From Eucalyptus grandis (lineage: Eukaryota; Streptophyta; Magnoliopsida; Myrtales; Myrtaceae), in contig NC_052612.1 of the NCBI RefSeq assembly GCF_016545825.1, positions 45,491,738-45,555,737 on the forward strand: a DNA stretch of 64,000 bases, in the 5' to 3' direction. Below, one piece after another: positions 24,101 to 36,415 of the stretch (positions are counted from its first letter, which is position 1; the number at the start of each line of letters is the position of its first letter). The notes under the pieces were generated by a model. It was not told the DNA's origin. It worked only from the letters and a program-made list of their open reading frames with translations, and searched no databases. A program made the position numbers and the translations under genes.

Positions 24101-27100
24101 ATGTTAAGCATGCAATAAAACCTCATGATGGCATTCCAGTCCAGTCGAGCAATGGAGAAAAGGAAGTAATTACAGTCCCCACTTGAAAGTGGGGTAAGCA
24201 CAATAAGTCATTGTTTAATTTAATCCATTCTCAAGTGATTAGAGAAAGTTATGCTTGCAATAGAACAACCCAACCCGAATATTAAATCTTAGTGATTCAT
24301 AGAGCACGGAGAACCTCTGCTGCATATGATTAAATAGAGTTTTCATCAAATAAACAGAAACGGATATAAAAAAATTATCAAGCACCTTTTGCATCAAACC
24401 AAAGTTTCTACAGAGCTTCGATAGGAAAGATGCACAGCTTCCAATCAAATTTTCACGGAGGAACTGCTAGAAATGATTTCTGACTCTGCTCCTTCTGCTA
24501 GTGAATCAAGGAATGCATCCTCAGAAGCTGCCAGACCAAGTTCAGCACTAATACCATTTTCCTGGAGGAGACAAATGAGAAGCTCTCAATCACAAAAATT
24601 TGAGGTTACGAGTGTACATTCAGTATTATCACCATCCAATCCTTCAAAATCACATCTGCAGTGTATCTCACCTTAGGTTTCTCTCCAAGTGCCACACCAT
24701 CAGCTTCAGCTTTCTCCTTTTTGGATCTCTGTTTTCGGATTTTCCAAGCACAGAATTCAATATATAACAGTTGGTTCATGGCAACGTGACTGACAACGAA
24801 AAGAAATTTACTTAGCTTGGCTACTTGAATCGTTGTAAGGCCACTTGTGCTACAATTCTCAATATCTTTCTGTATTTCATCCCCTCCATTCACATCAAAC
24901 ACAGAATTGAGAGATTTTTTGACCAGTTCAGCTGCCAAAGTTTCTGGTGATGAGTGAAGTGTATATATGGCACCTATTGCTTTATCAGCAGCAGCGTACC
25001 ATATGTCCTCTGGTAGCCAAAAACCAGAGACCAAACTTTCCAAAATACCAAACAACCTACTACCATTACTCATCATGAGTCTTCTCTTGTCTTCTTCAGA
25101 CAATCTTTGAATAGCTATGCATGCTGTTCTTGCAAGTAAAGGATCCACTTTTGCCCAGTGTCCAAATCCAATATCAATGATGTCTTGAATGTGAGAGCTG
25201 AGGATGCCAGCAGACGACTTTGCTGCCATGCAAAGCACAGATAAGCACCGCGACTTTGTTCTGCAGTAGTTCCATTGACATTAAAGCAAAAGAAATCCCA
25301 CAAAGCAGAAACCTGCAAGTAGGTCTCATTAATTTATAATTCCTTAAGGGGAAGAGATCGCAGATAAGATAGTCTCACATTAGAATTTTTCAAGCAAGGC
25401 AATTGAACAACACAATGGCCATTTTACTTTCCACATTCAATCACTAGTCTCTTTTTACAGAATTATAACCAAACATTACTCAAAACTCCCACAAGCAAAT
25501 AAAAGACAGTTTTTATGACAGAGAAAATAAAAAGCCTTCTTTAACCAGTTGGAAATGGTAACTTCAAGTCAATTACGGAATCTGTAGCTGCAAAGGAGAT
25601 GCAATGAAAATTTAAAGCCAATACTTAAACGAACCAAAGCCTAAAAAATGGCCAGTCTTTTCTTTTCCTTTCTTAATATATATGGCCAATCTGCTTCCTG
25701 CCTGTATTCAGATTCTGATTCCAGAAAAGGATACATAGCTAGAGGGCTCAAATCCCTAAACTATTGCTAGATACCAAAAGTATATTGCATTAACAATCAA
25801 CTGTTGTTACTATAAGGTGCCAATCACCATCACGTCTTTTTACTCCACCTAAAATTAATTCAAATTAGCATAAAAGAGTACATCAAAATGGTCATGCTGG
25901 TCCTAATGCTAATTATCATGCAGTATTACATTTGCGAACTATGATATGGACCTAGAGTGTAGACTTTTGTTAAGCTTGTAACTCTTAAACAAATTGTTAA
26001 CTATACTGCTTCCTGAGACAATCAATTCATAAGATACATGAACATTCTACGCAGTGTCCAAATAATGGAATAATCTACATATGCCACAGTAAGAAAGCAG
26101 AAGTTCAGGGAAAAACTTTAAAAGCCCATTGTGCTGCAGATGGCTAATCAAAAGTTTATTCACTATCCATCCATGAGAACGAGAAAAAAGAAGAAGGAAC
26201 AAGTAACAGTACGTGACTAAGCAACTCTACATGCTAACATCGAGTCATAAGCCTGATGTATACTTAGCAGTTACAATAAAATTGATAAATAACCATAACA
26301 ATACTAGTAGTAGTAATAGTAGTAGTAAAGGATAACGATGATGATGATAAAAGAACTCCAACACCGTATCCTGTTATTGCTATAAAGGTTCTTCTAGGGT
26401 TCCGCTACAACCATTTCACTAGTCCAAATGAATCTATATGATCTATCATAAGCAGCCACAAATTTATAAACTGATTAATTTAACTAGAAGACAGGATAAC
26501 TGCCTCTAGTTTTCATGACAAAAGGAGTGGAATTGATTTGTAATAACAAAGTAATTCTCAACTGCTCAATAAAAAATCTATAGAGCTGAGAGAATGAACA
26601 TACCATTGTGGTTGTTATATCTCCTTTTGATACCAGGGCGCCAATAATGGATTCCAGAGCAGCTAGATCACCTATGTTAGAGTCAACAGCTAGATCGACT
26701 AAATTTTTAGCTGTCTCTACTGGGTTTTCCTTATGTAAATTGTAATAAAGGCATTCTCCACAGCTTCATAGATGGATTTGTCTGGAGAAAACACCTACAA
26801 GAGTATAAGATTATAAATGCCAAGTTCATCAAAAAGCTGGTTCCACATTATTTATGCCAAACCACCAGCTTTTCCATAATTTCAAAACAATGATGAGGAT
26901 AGAAGTTTACCAATGGCAACATCTTACGCAAGCAGGCTTCTGAGCCATCAATCTGGAACTGTCTGCACCTCATCGACAACAGAATAGTGTTCTCGACATC
27001 AGTGGCAGAGGATGAAGCCATCAGTTGTACGAGATTCGGCATTGTGGCTGATACACACTTAGAAAATCTCAATCCAGCTTCAAGAGATGCAACCAAGGCT

Positions 27101-29266
27101 CTGGTCTGTTCCAAGTTGCCAACATCTGGCACAGAACTATCTTTATTAGCGACCGCATCTTCTGTATGGGGTAAACAACTATCAGGTAAGCTATTTTGTT
27201 GTTCCTGAGACATAGTTTCAGCATTGCAATCTTCAATTTCTCCATCGGCATTGCATAAATCTTCAGGTGATAAACCATTAATTACACTATTTTCATGGGT
27301 AGTGGGTTCAAGCTCATCTAGCTTCTTCTTGTAGTTCTCCAGTGTAGTTTCAAATGAAGCAATTCTAAGCTGCGGACCAAAAGGGTTATGCTGCAACATT
27401 GTGATAAGTTAGGTTTAATGCTGATTTTCTGACAATGGCACTCTTATCCTCCAATCTTCCAGCAGCAACAGTTGCAACCTCATTCCATACTCCGATTGAA
27501 ACAGAATGCTCTTCACAGAGCTCAGCCCAGACGTGAAGAACTCGACTTCGAGTGTAAGCTGAGACATCCCTACACCTTTCCAGCAAGATTTCCAACATAG
27601 CTTGCTTTGCTCGAAGGCGAACAGATTTAGAACTAACCTCACCCTCTACATCTTTAAAAGCTTTTGCAACCAGCTTTCCTAGAACTCCAACAAGAGCATT
27701 TCTTATTTTATAAGATTCTCCACCAAAATGTGATACAAGCACTCCAATGTTGGTCGATATCAACTTGGGTATCCTGTCAGCCAGTTCAACTAGAAAACGT
27801 CCAACATTTTCAGCTCCTACAGTGTCCTTAACATAGTCTTTTGGATTGGTCCTTCCAATCTCTCTTATTAGAGAACTGGCCAAGCTACCATCAGCATATT
27901 TTCTCTCAGCCCCTGCAACAGCCTCGGCCATGTGGGTGACAACAAAATCATATTTGTGAATCAGATGCGTGATTGAAGCACATGATTGTGCTAAGTAATG
28001 GTATTTGCTGGCACAACTCCCAATGATACGACAGAGAGCATCTTTCGTCTCGAGGTCTTTTAAGAGCGAAGCATTTTCAAACATTGAGAATACATTTCTG
28101 CAGTGACCAGAAACAAAGGTCAATCCATAAGAGAAACCTAAAAGACAAACTCAAAGGAATTAACTTGGCCAATTTCAGCACATACTTTGCAATAAAGAGA
28201 GGTAATTTTCATCTGGATCCGATGACCCAAAGAGCAACGAAAGGTTGACCTCTAAGGAGTTAGCAATTAGATTTAGCACCCGTCCCCTCTGTTGTTCCCA
28301 GTTCCAAGAGTTCAGAGGCTGTTTCTTCCTTGCGGTTGCTGCCACCTGAACCCACGATCCAAAACCTCACTGAAACTCTCACATGATAATTATCCAATTT
28401 ACAAGCAAAATAACATACATGTTTATATGACACCAATGGCGATATCTGACAACCTTCTTGTACATGAGTGGAATGGGCAGCAAGCCAATTAGGTTAAACA
28501 GGAACTTCAAATGGATAACCATGAAATTTGGTGAAAAGGAATGCGCCAATTCAATTAAAGTAAGCAGAGACGCTTAATCGGCTCGACGTGCTTGCCCTTC
28601 CGATGTCATCATCTAAATCAAAAAGACGAGCTCAATACCTTCGAACTGTTGCCGGAGCCAACGCTCGCTTCCTCATCACGCACGATGCTGAGCAGGAAGA
28701 ACGTGTATATCTTAAAGGCGTTGCGGTGCGAGCCGATGCGGTCCAGGATCATGCCGTCGTCGTCCTGTCGCGCGAGGGAGTCGATGTTCGGGAGCAGCAC
28801 GCTGAGGTTCGACCTGAGGCTCTCCGCGACGTTGAGCTTGCAGGGCGGGGCAAGGCCGGAGAAGCTGCGGACCAGCGAGTACACGCGGTCGAACACGTCC
28901 TGCTCCTCCACGCAGAACAGCTCCTTGTCGGAGAGATCGAACGACAGGCCTGCGAGAGAGCCACGGGGACACCAACCTCAGCGAAAAACAAAAACTTTTC
29001 GCGAAAAAACTCATCGTCGATTGCGGCGGTGTGCGCGCGGGTTGAAGCGGACCTTTGACGAATTCCTCGATTTCGGAGGAGCGGAGCGAGGCGATGTCGA
29101 CGGGGCTCTGCGAGTAGAGGCGGTTGTCCTCGGGGTCCTCTTCGAGAGCCTGGAGGTTCGGAGGGAAGACGAAGGAGGAGCCATCTGTCGCCGCGCCGCC
29201 GGAGGAGAAATTGAGAGAGCGTTTTCTCTTCCTCGTCGCTGCTGTCGTTTGCTGAGATTTGTTCAC
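21109..29266 (-). CDS. CAP-D2: Condensin complex subunit 1 (CAP-D2), full-length locus
   Basis: HEAT-repeat subunit of condensin I, needed for mitotic chromosome compaction. The start ATG is at 29264-29266 and the stop TAG at 21109-21111. Exons from the N-terminus: 29053-29266 (FVFPPNLQALEEDPEDNRLY), 28641-28950, 28190-28347 (NSWNWEQQRGRVLNLIANSL), 26912-28098 (KYHYLAQSCASITHLIHKYD, VSAYTRSRVLHVWAELCEEH), about 26617-26799, 24672-25312, 24386-24561, about 23968-24038, 23622-23849 (NLLEPWTENVYAWLRDPSLS), 23437-23547, about 23271-23336 (NPIYNLLPDILGKLSSQNLK), 23090-23154, 22524-22677, 22230-22443, 21319-21480 and 21109-21207 (Lys/Arg tail). The order matches the family from end to end. Eight single-base indels, seven of them in homopolymers, break the frame near 27409, 26725, 25230, 24450, 23096, 22334 and 22290. 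With every splice site kept, sequence error is likelier than decay. Confidence 0.85.
26306..26352. repeat. Trinucleotide microsatellite in a CAP-D2 intron
   Basis: A short AGT/TAG run is followed by a GATGAT run inside the long intron between 25313 and 26616. Confidence 0.7.
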
Positions 29267-29500
29267 CGGTCGTCCATGGCCGAACCTGCAACTTTCAAAA
29301 TGAAGGGGGATTTGAGAGGAGCGGGAAACGGAACGGATGCGGGTCGGGTCGGGTCGGGACGGTTCGGTTCGGGCGATCCGCTTGTCATGGACCGTGGGCT
29401 CTCCCGTGTGCTTTTATAGAATTTCGGTTTTGGAGTGCGCAACAGTTTAAGAATCGCGTGTTCAACGGTTTAAGATTCGCGTGCGCAGCGGTTTAAGAAT

Positions 29501-30025
29501 CACATTATATATAAAATCAAAATTTATGATCCGGTCCGGTTGCACACCGCAGCACCCTTCTTCTCCTCCTCGGCCGCACGACGCCTTCCCTCTCCTCTTC
29601 CTCTCGATCTCTGCTTGCTCTCAGTCACCGCCTCGCCTCCAGCCCTTCCTCCCTCGCAACTACAGCCTCGTAAACCACATTATATATAAAATCAAAATTT
29701 ATGATCCGGTCCGGTTGCACACCGCAGCACCCTTCTTCTCCTCCTCCTCGCCGCACGACGCCTTTCCTCTCCTCTTCCTCTCGATCTCTGCTTGCTCTCA
29801 GTCACCGCCTCGCCTCCAGCCCTTCCTCCCTCGCAACTACAGCCTCGTAAACCACATTATATATAAAATCAAAATTTATGATCCGGTCCGGTTGCACACC
29901 GCAGCACCCTTCTTCTCCTCCTCCTCGCCGCACGACGCCTTTCCTCTCCTCTTCCTCTCGATCTCTGCTTGCTCTCGGTCACCGCCTCGCCTCCAGCCCT
30001 TCCTCCCTCGCAACTACAGCCTCGT
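29501..30025 (+). repeat. Three tandem copies of a ~176-base TATA-bearing unit
   Basis: Copies start with cacattatatataaaatcaa at 29501, 29676 and 29853 and end with ctacagcctcgt. They are nearly identical, with a few changes in the CT-rich part. Each unit has a TATATAAA box followed after about 60-70 bases by a CT-rich tract and a short ATG frame, so each unit resembles a small core promoter plus leader. The long open frame across the array is a repeat artefact. Confidence 0.9.
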
Positions 30026-30291
30026 CGCCGATTATTGCAGCATCACAGAGTGGCGGCCCTCGGTCTCTGGCCGTCTCTTGCCGTCGCGGGCTCGCCTTCG
30101 CTCCCGGCCTCGTCTTACATGCACTCAGGTTTAGTTGTTCGTTTTTCATTTCAACTCCTGTTGGGCTCCATGCTCCACTAAAAATCGATGCTTTTTCAGG
30201 GAATTAGTCTCTAGTCCTAATAAATTTGAAGAAATTTGAAGACTTCCCCAAATCGACTCAGATATATTTTAAGAAAACACTACGAAAAACA

Positions 30292-30569
30292 CGGGCTCTC
30301 CTTGGTTCTCTGGATTAGGAGGTGCGTTAAAACTACAAATGAAGAACAGTTGTCTGAGCTAAGGGATCTCGTGGAAGCGCGCAGTAGGGATCTTTCTTTG
30401 CATCTGCTGTCACTTACGGTGAGCCTGAATCGGGCTCTCCTTGGTTCTCTGGATTAGGAGGTGCGTTAAAACTACAAATGAAGAACAGTTGTCTGAGCTA
30501 AGGGATCTCGTGGAAGCGCGCAGTAGGGATCTTTCTTTGCATCTGCTGTCACTTACGGTGAGCCTGAAT
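30292..30569 (+). repeat. Perfect 139-base tandem duplication
   Basis: The unit 30292-30430 (starting cgggctctccttggttctct) is repeated base for base at 30431-30569. It lies in the leader just upstream of the TNL start. Confidence 0.92.
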
Positions 30570-30706
30570 CAGTCAACAGTTGTGTTGGGACAAAAAAAGT
30601 CAGTCGACCGTTTCTCTTATAAATTGCCAACAGGCACAAGGTAACTGGAAAGTTGCAATTTCGAACGAGCAGTTTGATATCACTTCCGCAGCCAAAGATT
30701 GTTGGA

Positions 30707-33700
30707 ATGGAACGTCTCGAAGGAAAGTCTCTTCCCCTTGGTGGTGAATCTTCATCGTGGGATTACGAGGTGTTCTTGAGCTTTAGAGGGCCCGATACTC
30801 GCTCAACCATCACTGACTCTCTTTATGAGACCATGATTCGGGCCGGGATTCGCGTCTTCAAAGATGACGAAGAGCTCCGTATTGGAGAAGAGATTGGAGG
30901 CGAGCTTCTAAGAGCAATCTCTATTTCGAAAATCTACATACCGATCTTCTCTAAAGACTATGCTTCTAGCAAATGGTGTCTTCGCGAGCTTGCACACATG
31001 GTGGAGCATAGGAAGAGAGGTGGCAAGGTGATCTTGCCCATCTTCTATGATGTGGATGCATCAGATCTTAAGCTCAGAACTGGATCATACGGCAAGGCCT
31101 TAGAAAATCATGAGAACCAGTCTGGCAAAATTGTGGCCAAGCAGTGGGAGGAGGCCCTAAAAGAGGTCGCTGCAATCAAGGGACTGAACTTAAAAGATCT
31201 CCGGTAATTAACAATTTTTATACTTTCATTTCTAAATTTATTTGGTCATTGTTTTCACCCTACTGTCTGGTTCATGCGCTTGGCTGTGGAGCTAGTTTTG
31301 GTGGCCAAATCGCACTTTAGAACCTTCGCTGATTTGACCATCTGAAAGCTCTTCAAAACTGCACCCCACATCAAATTCTAAATATTGTTATATTGGGTTG
31401 GAAATCCCACTTCAGCTCCCAGACCCTCCCTGTTTTACAAGCCATAGCTTACAATCGAGAGAATTCTCCATATAGGGTATTAGATAGAACTAAGCAACCT
31501 ATTGACCCCGTGATTCAGAAAGACATTCAGTAGACTCAAAACTATTGACATTCAAAATGTGAATTCAGAGCCAGAATTTACAACTGACCAATGAACTACT
31601 GAAACCACAATAAACAAAAAGCTGACTGTTTAGCAAAACCACAAAGCACACATCAGTAAAACCAAGTCGAAAGTAAGCTGTTGTGAGCTACGATAGGCAT
31701 CCAACCAGACATACTGAATGGTTACAGAAAAATTCTATGGCATTAAAAAGAACTACAGTCATGGTAAGAGACAGAGAGAGAAAGAACCTTCTTTCCATCC
31801 CATCTTAGACGGAAGTTTGTGGCCAACATTGTCAGCCTGAATTTTAGCCTTCTCAGCAGCCTCTCTAGTTGCTTTCTGTGCAGCTACATCATTCCAGTTT
31901 GATAGGAACTTTTCAAGCTCTTCTAGAGGAATGTAATCACCCATGTGATGACCCCTTTTTGCAGGAGCTACAATGGAAAACATGACATGAGCTGAAAATT
32001 GATAAAAACCATGCAGAATAGACACTTAAAAGAAAATTACCCAGAGTTAGAAAACATATGTTATAAGAGACAATACCAACCTTGGAGGGAAGCAGGTGGA
32101 GGCATCTCATCTTTTGACTGTTTAGGTTTCTTCCTCCTTCCTCTTGAGCAGCTTTTTTCATGTAAAATTCCATCATTGCTATAGGATCTGCATCTGCCAC
32201 ACACAAGCAAGGATCCAATTATTATAAATGACTGTCTAGTTAAGCAAGTAAAAGTACAAACTCGCAAAAGCAATTACCATGTTAAAATGGTAAAAGAGGG
32301 CTGAATAGAAGAAGAAGATTATGGTACAACATTGCCTTGTATTTTCTATATATTTCAAGAGAATATCTTCTATGCACTTATTGCTATACAACACAATGAA
32401 TATATATAGGCTAAGCACTAGGTTTACAAGAGACACGATTCAGGATACAATCTTCAGAGAATTATTTGTCTTGAGGAGCAAGTGGTGGAGGAATTGTAGA
32501 TGTATTCTTGGAAGGAAATGATTTGACTTGATGACCAAATTGTGGAGGAATTGTAATAGTTCCATGATGCTAAAGGGATTTCTTGTTATGGAAATCCCTT
32601 ATAATGTTTCGAAGATGACAAAATTCTTCTCAATTTGGGTAGGATTGAATTTGAAATGAACTGCTCATCTATGCTTAATTTTAACAATCAAAGTTTTTGG
32701 TTTCACATATTTATGCTTCTGCGCATGTTTGTGGTTTCTCAAACCGAGACCATTGCATTATTTATATGGCAGCCAAGATAAACTTATAGCTGTTGCTCCG
32801 GAAGAAGTTTTGTAAGTTGACACCTATGCGAGAAACCGGTGTGATGATTTGGTGGGAATTCACAATCGGATGGAAGCCGTTATCAAGTTGTTAGGCCTAG
32901 GCACTCTTGATGTACGATTTGTGGTGATTCACGGGATAGGGGGTATTGGTAAAACAACTCTTGCTAAGGCTATCTTTGAACGTATCTCTTCCCAGTTCCA
33001 AAGTTGCAGCTTTCTTTTAGATATCCGTGGAAATGATATTTTAACTTTGCGAAAGAAATTGTCACGTGACATCCTTGGTCTTCAACATTCAAAAGTTATT
33101 GATGCTTATGAGCGGAGGGACATGATCGAAGAAAGACTTCATGATAAGAAAGTCATCCTTATTCTTGATGATATGGACAAGAAGGATCAGCTCATGAAGC
33201 TAGCTGGTGAGTCTAGTTGGTTTGGGCCGGGAAGCAGAATTATTATCACAACTAGGAACACCCATTTCTTAGCTCCCCAAACTGACTACCAAGATGACAA
33301 TATTATCCCACTTAATCACCAAGATTTCTATTTTTATGAAATGAAGATAATGGAGTTAGGCCACGCTCTTCAACTATTTAGCAAGCACTCCTTCAAAAGT
33401 GATTCACCTCCACGTGATTACGTCAATATTTCATGTGAATTTGTCAATACTAGTGGAGGACTACCATTGGCACTGGAGGTCATAGGTTCATTTCTTCATT
33501 TAAGAAGCATGAGAACTTGGAAAGACACATTGAAGAAGTTGCAAACAATACCCAACACCGAAGTCAAGAAAAAGTTGTTGATAAGTTATGAAGAATTGGA
33601 CTTCTCGCAACAACAAATTTTTCTCGACATTGCATGTCACTTCATTGGTGAAAAAGAATCCACGCATATTACATGTGGAAAGCTTGTAATTTTTTCCACA

Positions 33701-35920
33701 TCTTTTGGACTCAATGTCCTCATTCATTTGTCTTTGATCAAAGTCAATGAAGATGATAGATTATGGATGCACAATCAACTCGGAGATCTTGGAAGAGAGA
33801 TTGTCGAGCAAGAATGCGTTAGGAATCCTGAGGAGCGCAGTAGGCTGTGGTGTCCGAAGACTGCCTCAAATGTGATTCAGAATAACTTGGTATACTATTA
33901 GTTGAATTTATATACATGCTCCCTATTTTGATATTCAGCACTTGCTCTGAATGGTTCAATCATGTTGCTAACGTGTTACTCTGAAAATATCAGGGAACAA
34001 AAAACATTGTAGCACTCAAACTCACAAGACTTGATGACGAGCATAATTTTACGAGTGGCGAATTTTCCAGGCTGCCAAGTTTAAGGTTCCTTGAATTGGA
34101 TGGAGGAAACTTTGTCGGAGACTTCAAAAATCTTCTCTTTAATCTAACATGGCTCTGTTGGCGTCATTGCCCTTCAGAACTACATGCCACCGGTTTACGT
34201 CTAAAGAAATTGACTGTTCTCAAGCTTTCAGAGAGTGATATTATGGAAGACTGGAATGGATGGGGAGCATGCATGGTACAATTTCATATAATGCATTATT
34301 TTTCGTTTATGTGTGTATGCATTTGTTACATTGAGTTGACCTTTGCCTATGTCATTATTTTTCTTAATAATTGGTTGTTTTATAGGTAAATGATAACCTG
34401 AAAGTCATATATCTAGAAAGCTGCAATTATTTAAAGAGGACACCCAACTTCTCTAAGTGCCTGAATTTGAAAAGACTAGTTCTAAAAAATTGTACGAGAT
34501 TGGAAGAAATTGATAGCTCTATTAATCAGTTAGGCCACCTGAAGTATTTGGAATTAGATGGGATGGATCGTCCACTACAGAGAATTCCACCCATTTCTCT
34601 ATTACCATACGCAATTGATGGTATGAAATCCTTGTCGGTTCTGAAGGTGGAAAAACAGGATGGCATTAGAGAACTTCCACCCTCAATAGAAGGGCTACAA
34701 GTTTTGAAGCATATGTCTCTAAGTGGGTGTTGCAACTTTGTAGAGCTTTTGATTCCATTGGAAAGTTGACATCACTCGTTTATTTGAATTTAGATTATAC
34801 TAGTGTAAGTGCATTACCAGATTCCATTGGAGGATTAGAATCGCTACTCGAATTGCATTTATCTTCTACACCTATCGAAGAATTACCCCATTCTATTGGC
34901 GGACAGTTGCAGCTCATGAATTTGCAGGAAAGTAAGATACGAGAGCTACCAGAGAGTGTAGGGACTCGGGAGAATCTTGAGGGCAAAAATCCTAAAATCA
35001 CAGGACTATCTCGATTGGAGACTCTGATCATGCCAAACACGAAGATTAGTAGATTGCCGAAGACAATCAATCAGCTCTTTAACCTCAGAGAACTTGATAT
35101 AAGTTTTTGTAATAGGCTTCAATTACTACCGAGACCTCCCCACAAATTTAACAAACCTAAGGATAAAGTCTCCATCGTTGCGCGGCACCCGATCTCTCGA
35201 ACCTCACTAGTTTAAATAATCTAATGATAAGTGATTGCATTTATACTTGTGTGAGGAACCAACCGTTGCCATTTGTACCGGGACAGGTCGACGTCCAAAC
35301 CTAAGTTATCTCGGAGGGCTTCATAAATTGCAGTGGTTGTACGTGGATTTTTGCGATACCACCATGCGTCCAAGCGACTTGAGATCCCTTTCTCAGCTCT
35401 GGAAGTTAGAAATAACTTGTGCCGACCTACGCTTCTAACCGGGTTTCCGTCCGGTTTGAAATCGTTGAACTTACAAGGTGTGAAGGCCCCAATAGAATGG
35501 TCAATATTCTCCAACCTGGACAATTTGTGTCGCACGCTCTACGACTTTGAATTTGCGAGAGATTGAGTTCGACAATGTGATTGGACAGCTAAAGAATCTC
35601 CGAATGCGCAAGTGTTGGAATGGGAGGGGCTTGTGAGGATATCCAATGTTTCGAGCTTAAAGGAGCATCAAAATTTGTTTGTGACGAGATGCCCGAAATT
35701 AAGTGAGATCGAACTTGAACGGTTTTCAAGCGGAGATTGCGGTTCCAAAGAAAGGCTCCTCCCCGATGCTTTGAAGCTAGAGAAGTTATGTTCGTTGAAG
35801 GTCCGTGATTGTGCATCATTGCAAAAGATACCAAACACATGTCGTAGGACTGTTCGGAATTGCCCGAGAGTTGGTCCATATGAAAAGTCAAGAGCAGCAA
35901 AAAGAGAGGGAGGAAGCTAG
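30707..35920 (+). CDS. TIR-NB-ARC-LRR immune receptor (TNL), frame-broken in places
   Basis: Intracellular immune receptor. TIR exon 30707-31207: YEVFLSFRGPDTRSTITDSL, DDEELRIGEEIGGELL and SKWCLRELAHM, which carries the conserved NADase Glu. The ATG at 30707 is preferred; an in-frame ATG lies at 30653. NB-ARC exon about 32772-33900: P-loop GIGGIGKTTLAK, kinase-2 KVILILDDMD, RNBS-B GSRIIITTRN, GLPLAL, RNBS-D QQIFLDIACHFIGE and MHN (not MHD) in LWMHNQLGDLGREIVEQE. LRR exons run from 33994 to about 35900 with LP-type repeats (SALPDSIGGLESLLELHLSS). Breaks: TAA at 32813-32815 early in the NB exon, a T short near 34742 (four T for five), and shifts near 35140-35190 and 35400-35440. It is either a recent pseudogene or an intact TNL with sequence errors. 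The first intron carries a SUGP1-like fragment. Confidence 0.85.
31788..32560 (-). pseudogene. SUGP1-like SURP/G-patch splicing factor fragment inside the TNL intron
   Basis: Minus-strand exons at 31788-31967 (HHMGDYIPLEELEKFLSNWN, AEKAKIQADNVGHKL, KMGWKEG) and 32081-32193 (DADPIAMMEFYMKKAAQEE, then PKQSKDEMPPPASLQ), with a Pro-rich piece at about 32470-32560. They match the region just before and at the start of the G-patch of SUGP1-type nuclear splicing proteins. Splice borders at 31788, 31967, 32081 and 32193 are good. One A is missing near 32130, between the EE and RRRK wording. The SURP domains and most of the G-patch are absent, so this is a fragment lying antisense to the TNL. Confidence 0.75.
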
Positions 35921-35954
35921 TCGGCAAAGCAAAGAGGAAACAGAAGAAAGAGTG

Positions 35955-36140
35955 TGGAATCGGACGGCGAACCACCGCGCCGCACCTCGGCTCGGTTCGG
36001 CCCCCACTCGTCCATCCCTTACTTGTTCTCTCTCCTCGCGTCTGTCTGCCCTCCCTCTCTTCGATAGCGAACCACCGCGCCCCCTCCGGCTCCGAGATCC
36101 GGCACCGGCTTGTCCGGTAATATCTCTCTTTCTTTTTTTC
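35955..36140 (+). repeat. CT/GC-rich leader repeat related to 760-1020
   Basis: Contains gcgaaccaccgcgcc twice (about 35967 and 36067), cggctcggttcggcccc and ctgccctccctctcttcga, echoing the order of blocks at 560-1000. It starts where the TNL coding sequence ends and precedes the kinase exon. Confidence 0.55.
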
Positions 36141-36415
36141 TCTTTCTCTCTGTCCACGGGGTGACGGAAGTGATTTTATAGGAGTTCGGCGATGCCTGAA
36201 AAGTCATTAGTAGTATGCTTTTCGCCGTAGTTTTTTTTCTTTAATCTTGGGTCTGGCTATTCATTATGCCAGTAGTACATACTCCGAAAAGGCTCTAACA
36301 ATGCATTTGGCTTCTTACTTTATCTCACTATTTGGTATAGACCTATGCGATCTCCTGATGATGATTTTTTTTTTTTTTTGGATTTTAACTTTCTCTGCAT
36401 TTAATCCAATTGCAG

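Noticed and set aside
28588..29419. Long plus-strand frames opposite the first CAP-D2 exons
   Set aside because: These are shadows of GC-rich coding exons on the minus strand.
29481..30207. A 217-codon frame that looks like a repetitive protein
   Set aside because: It is simply the 176-base tandem repeat read through; each unit contains a TATA box and the frame has no known domain.
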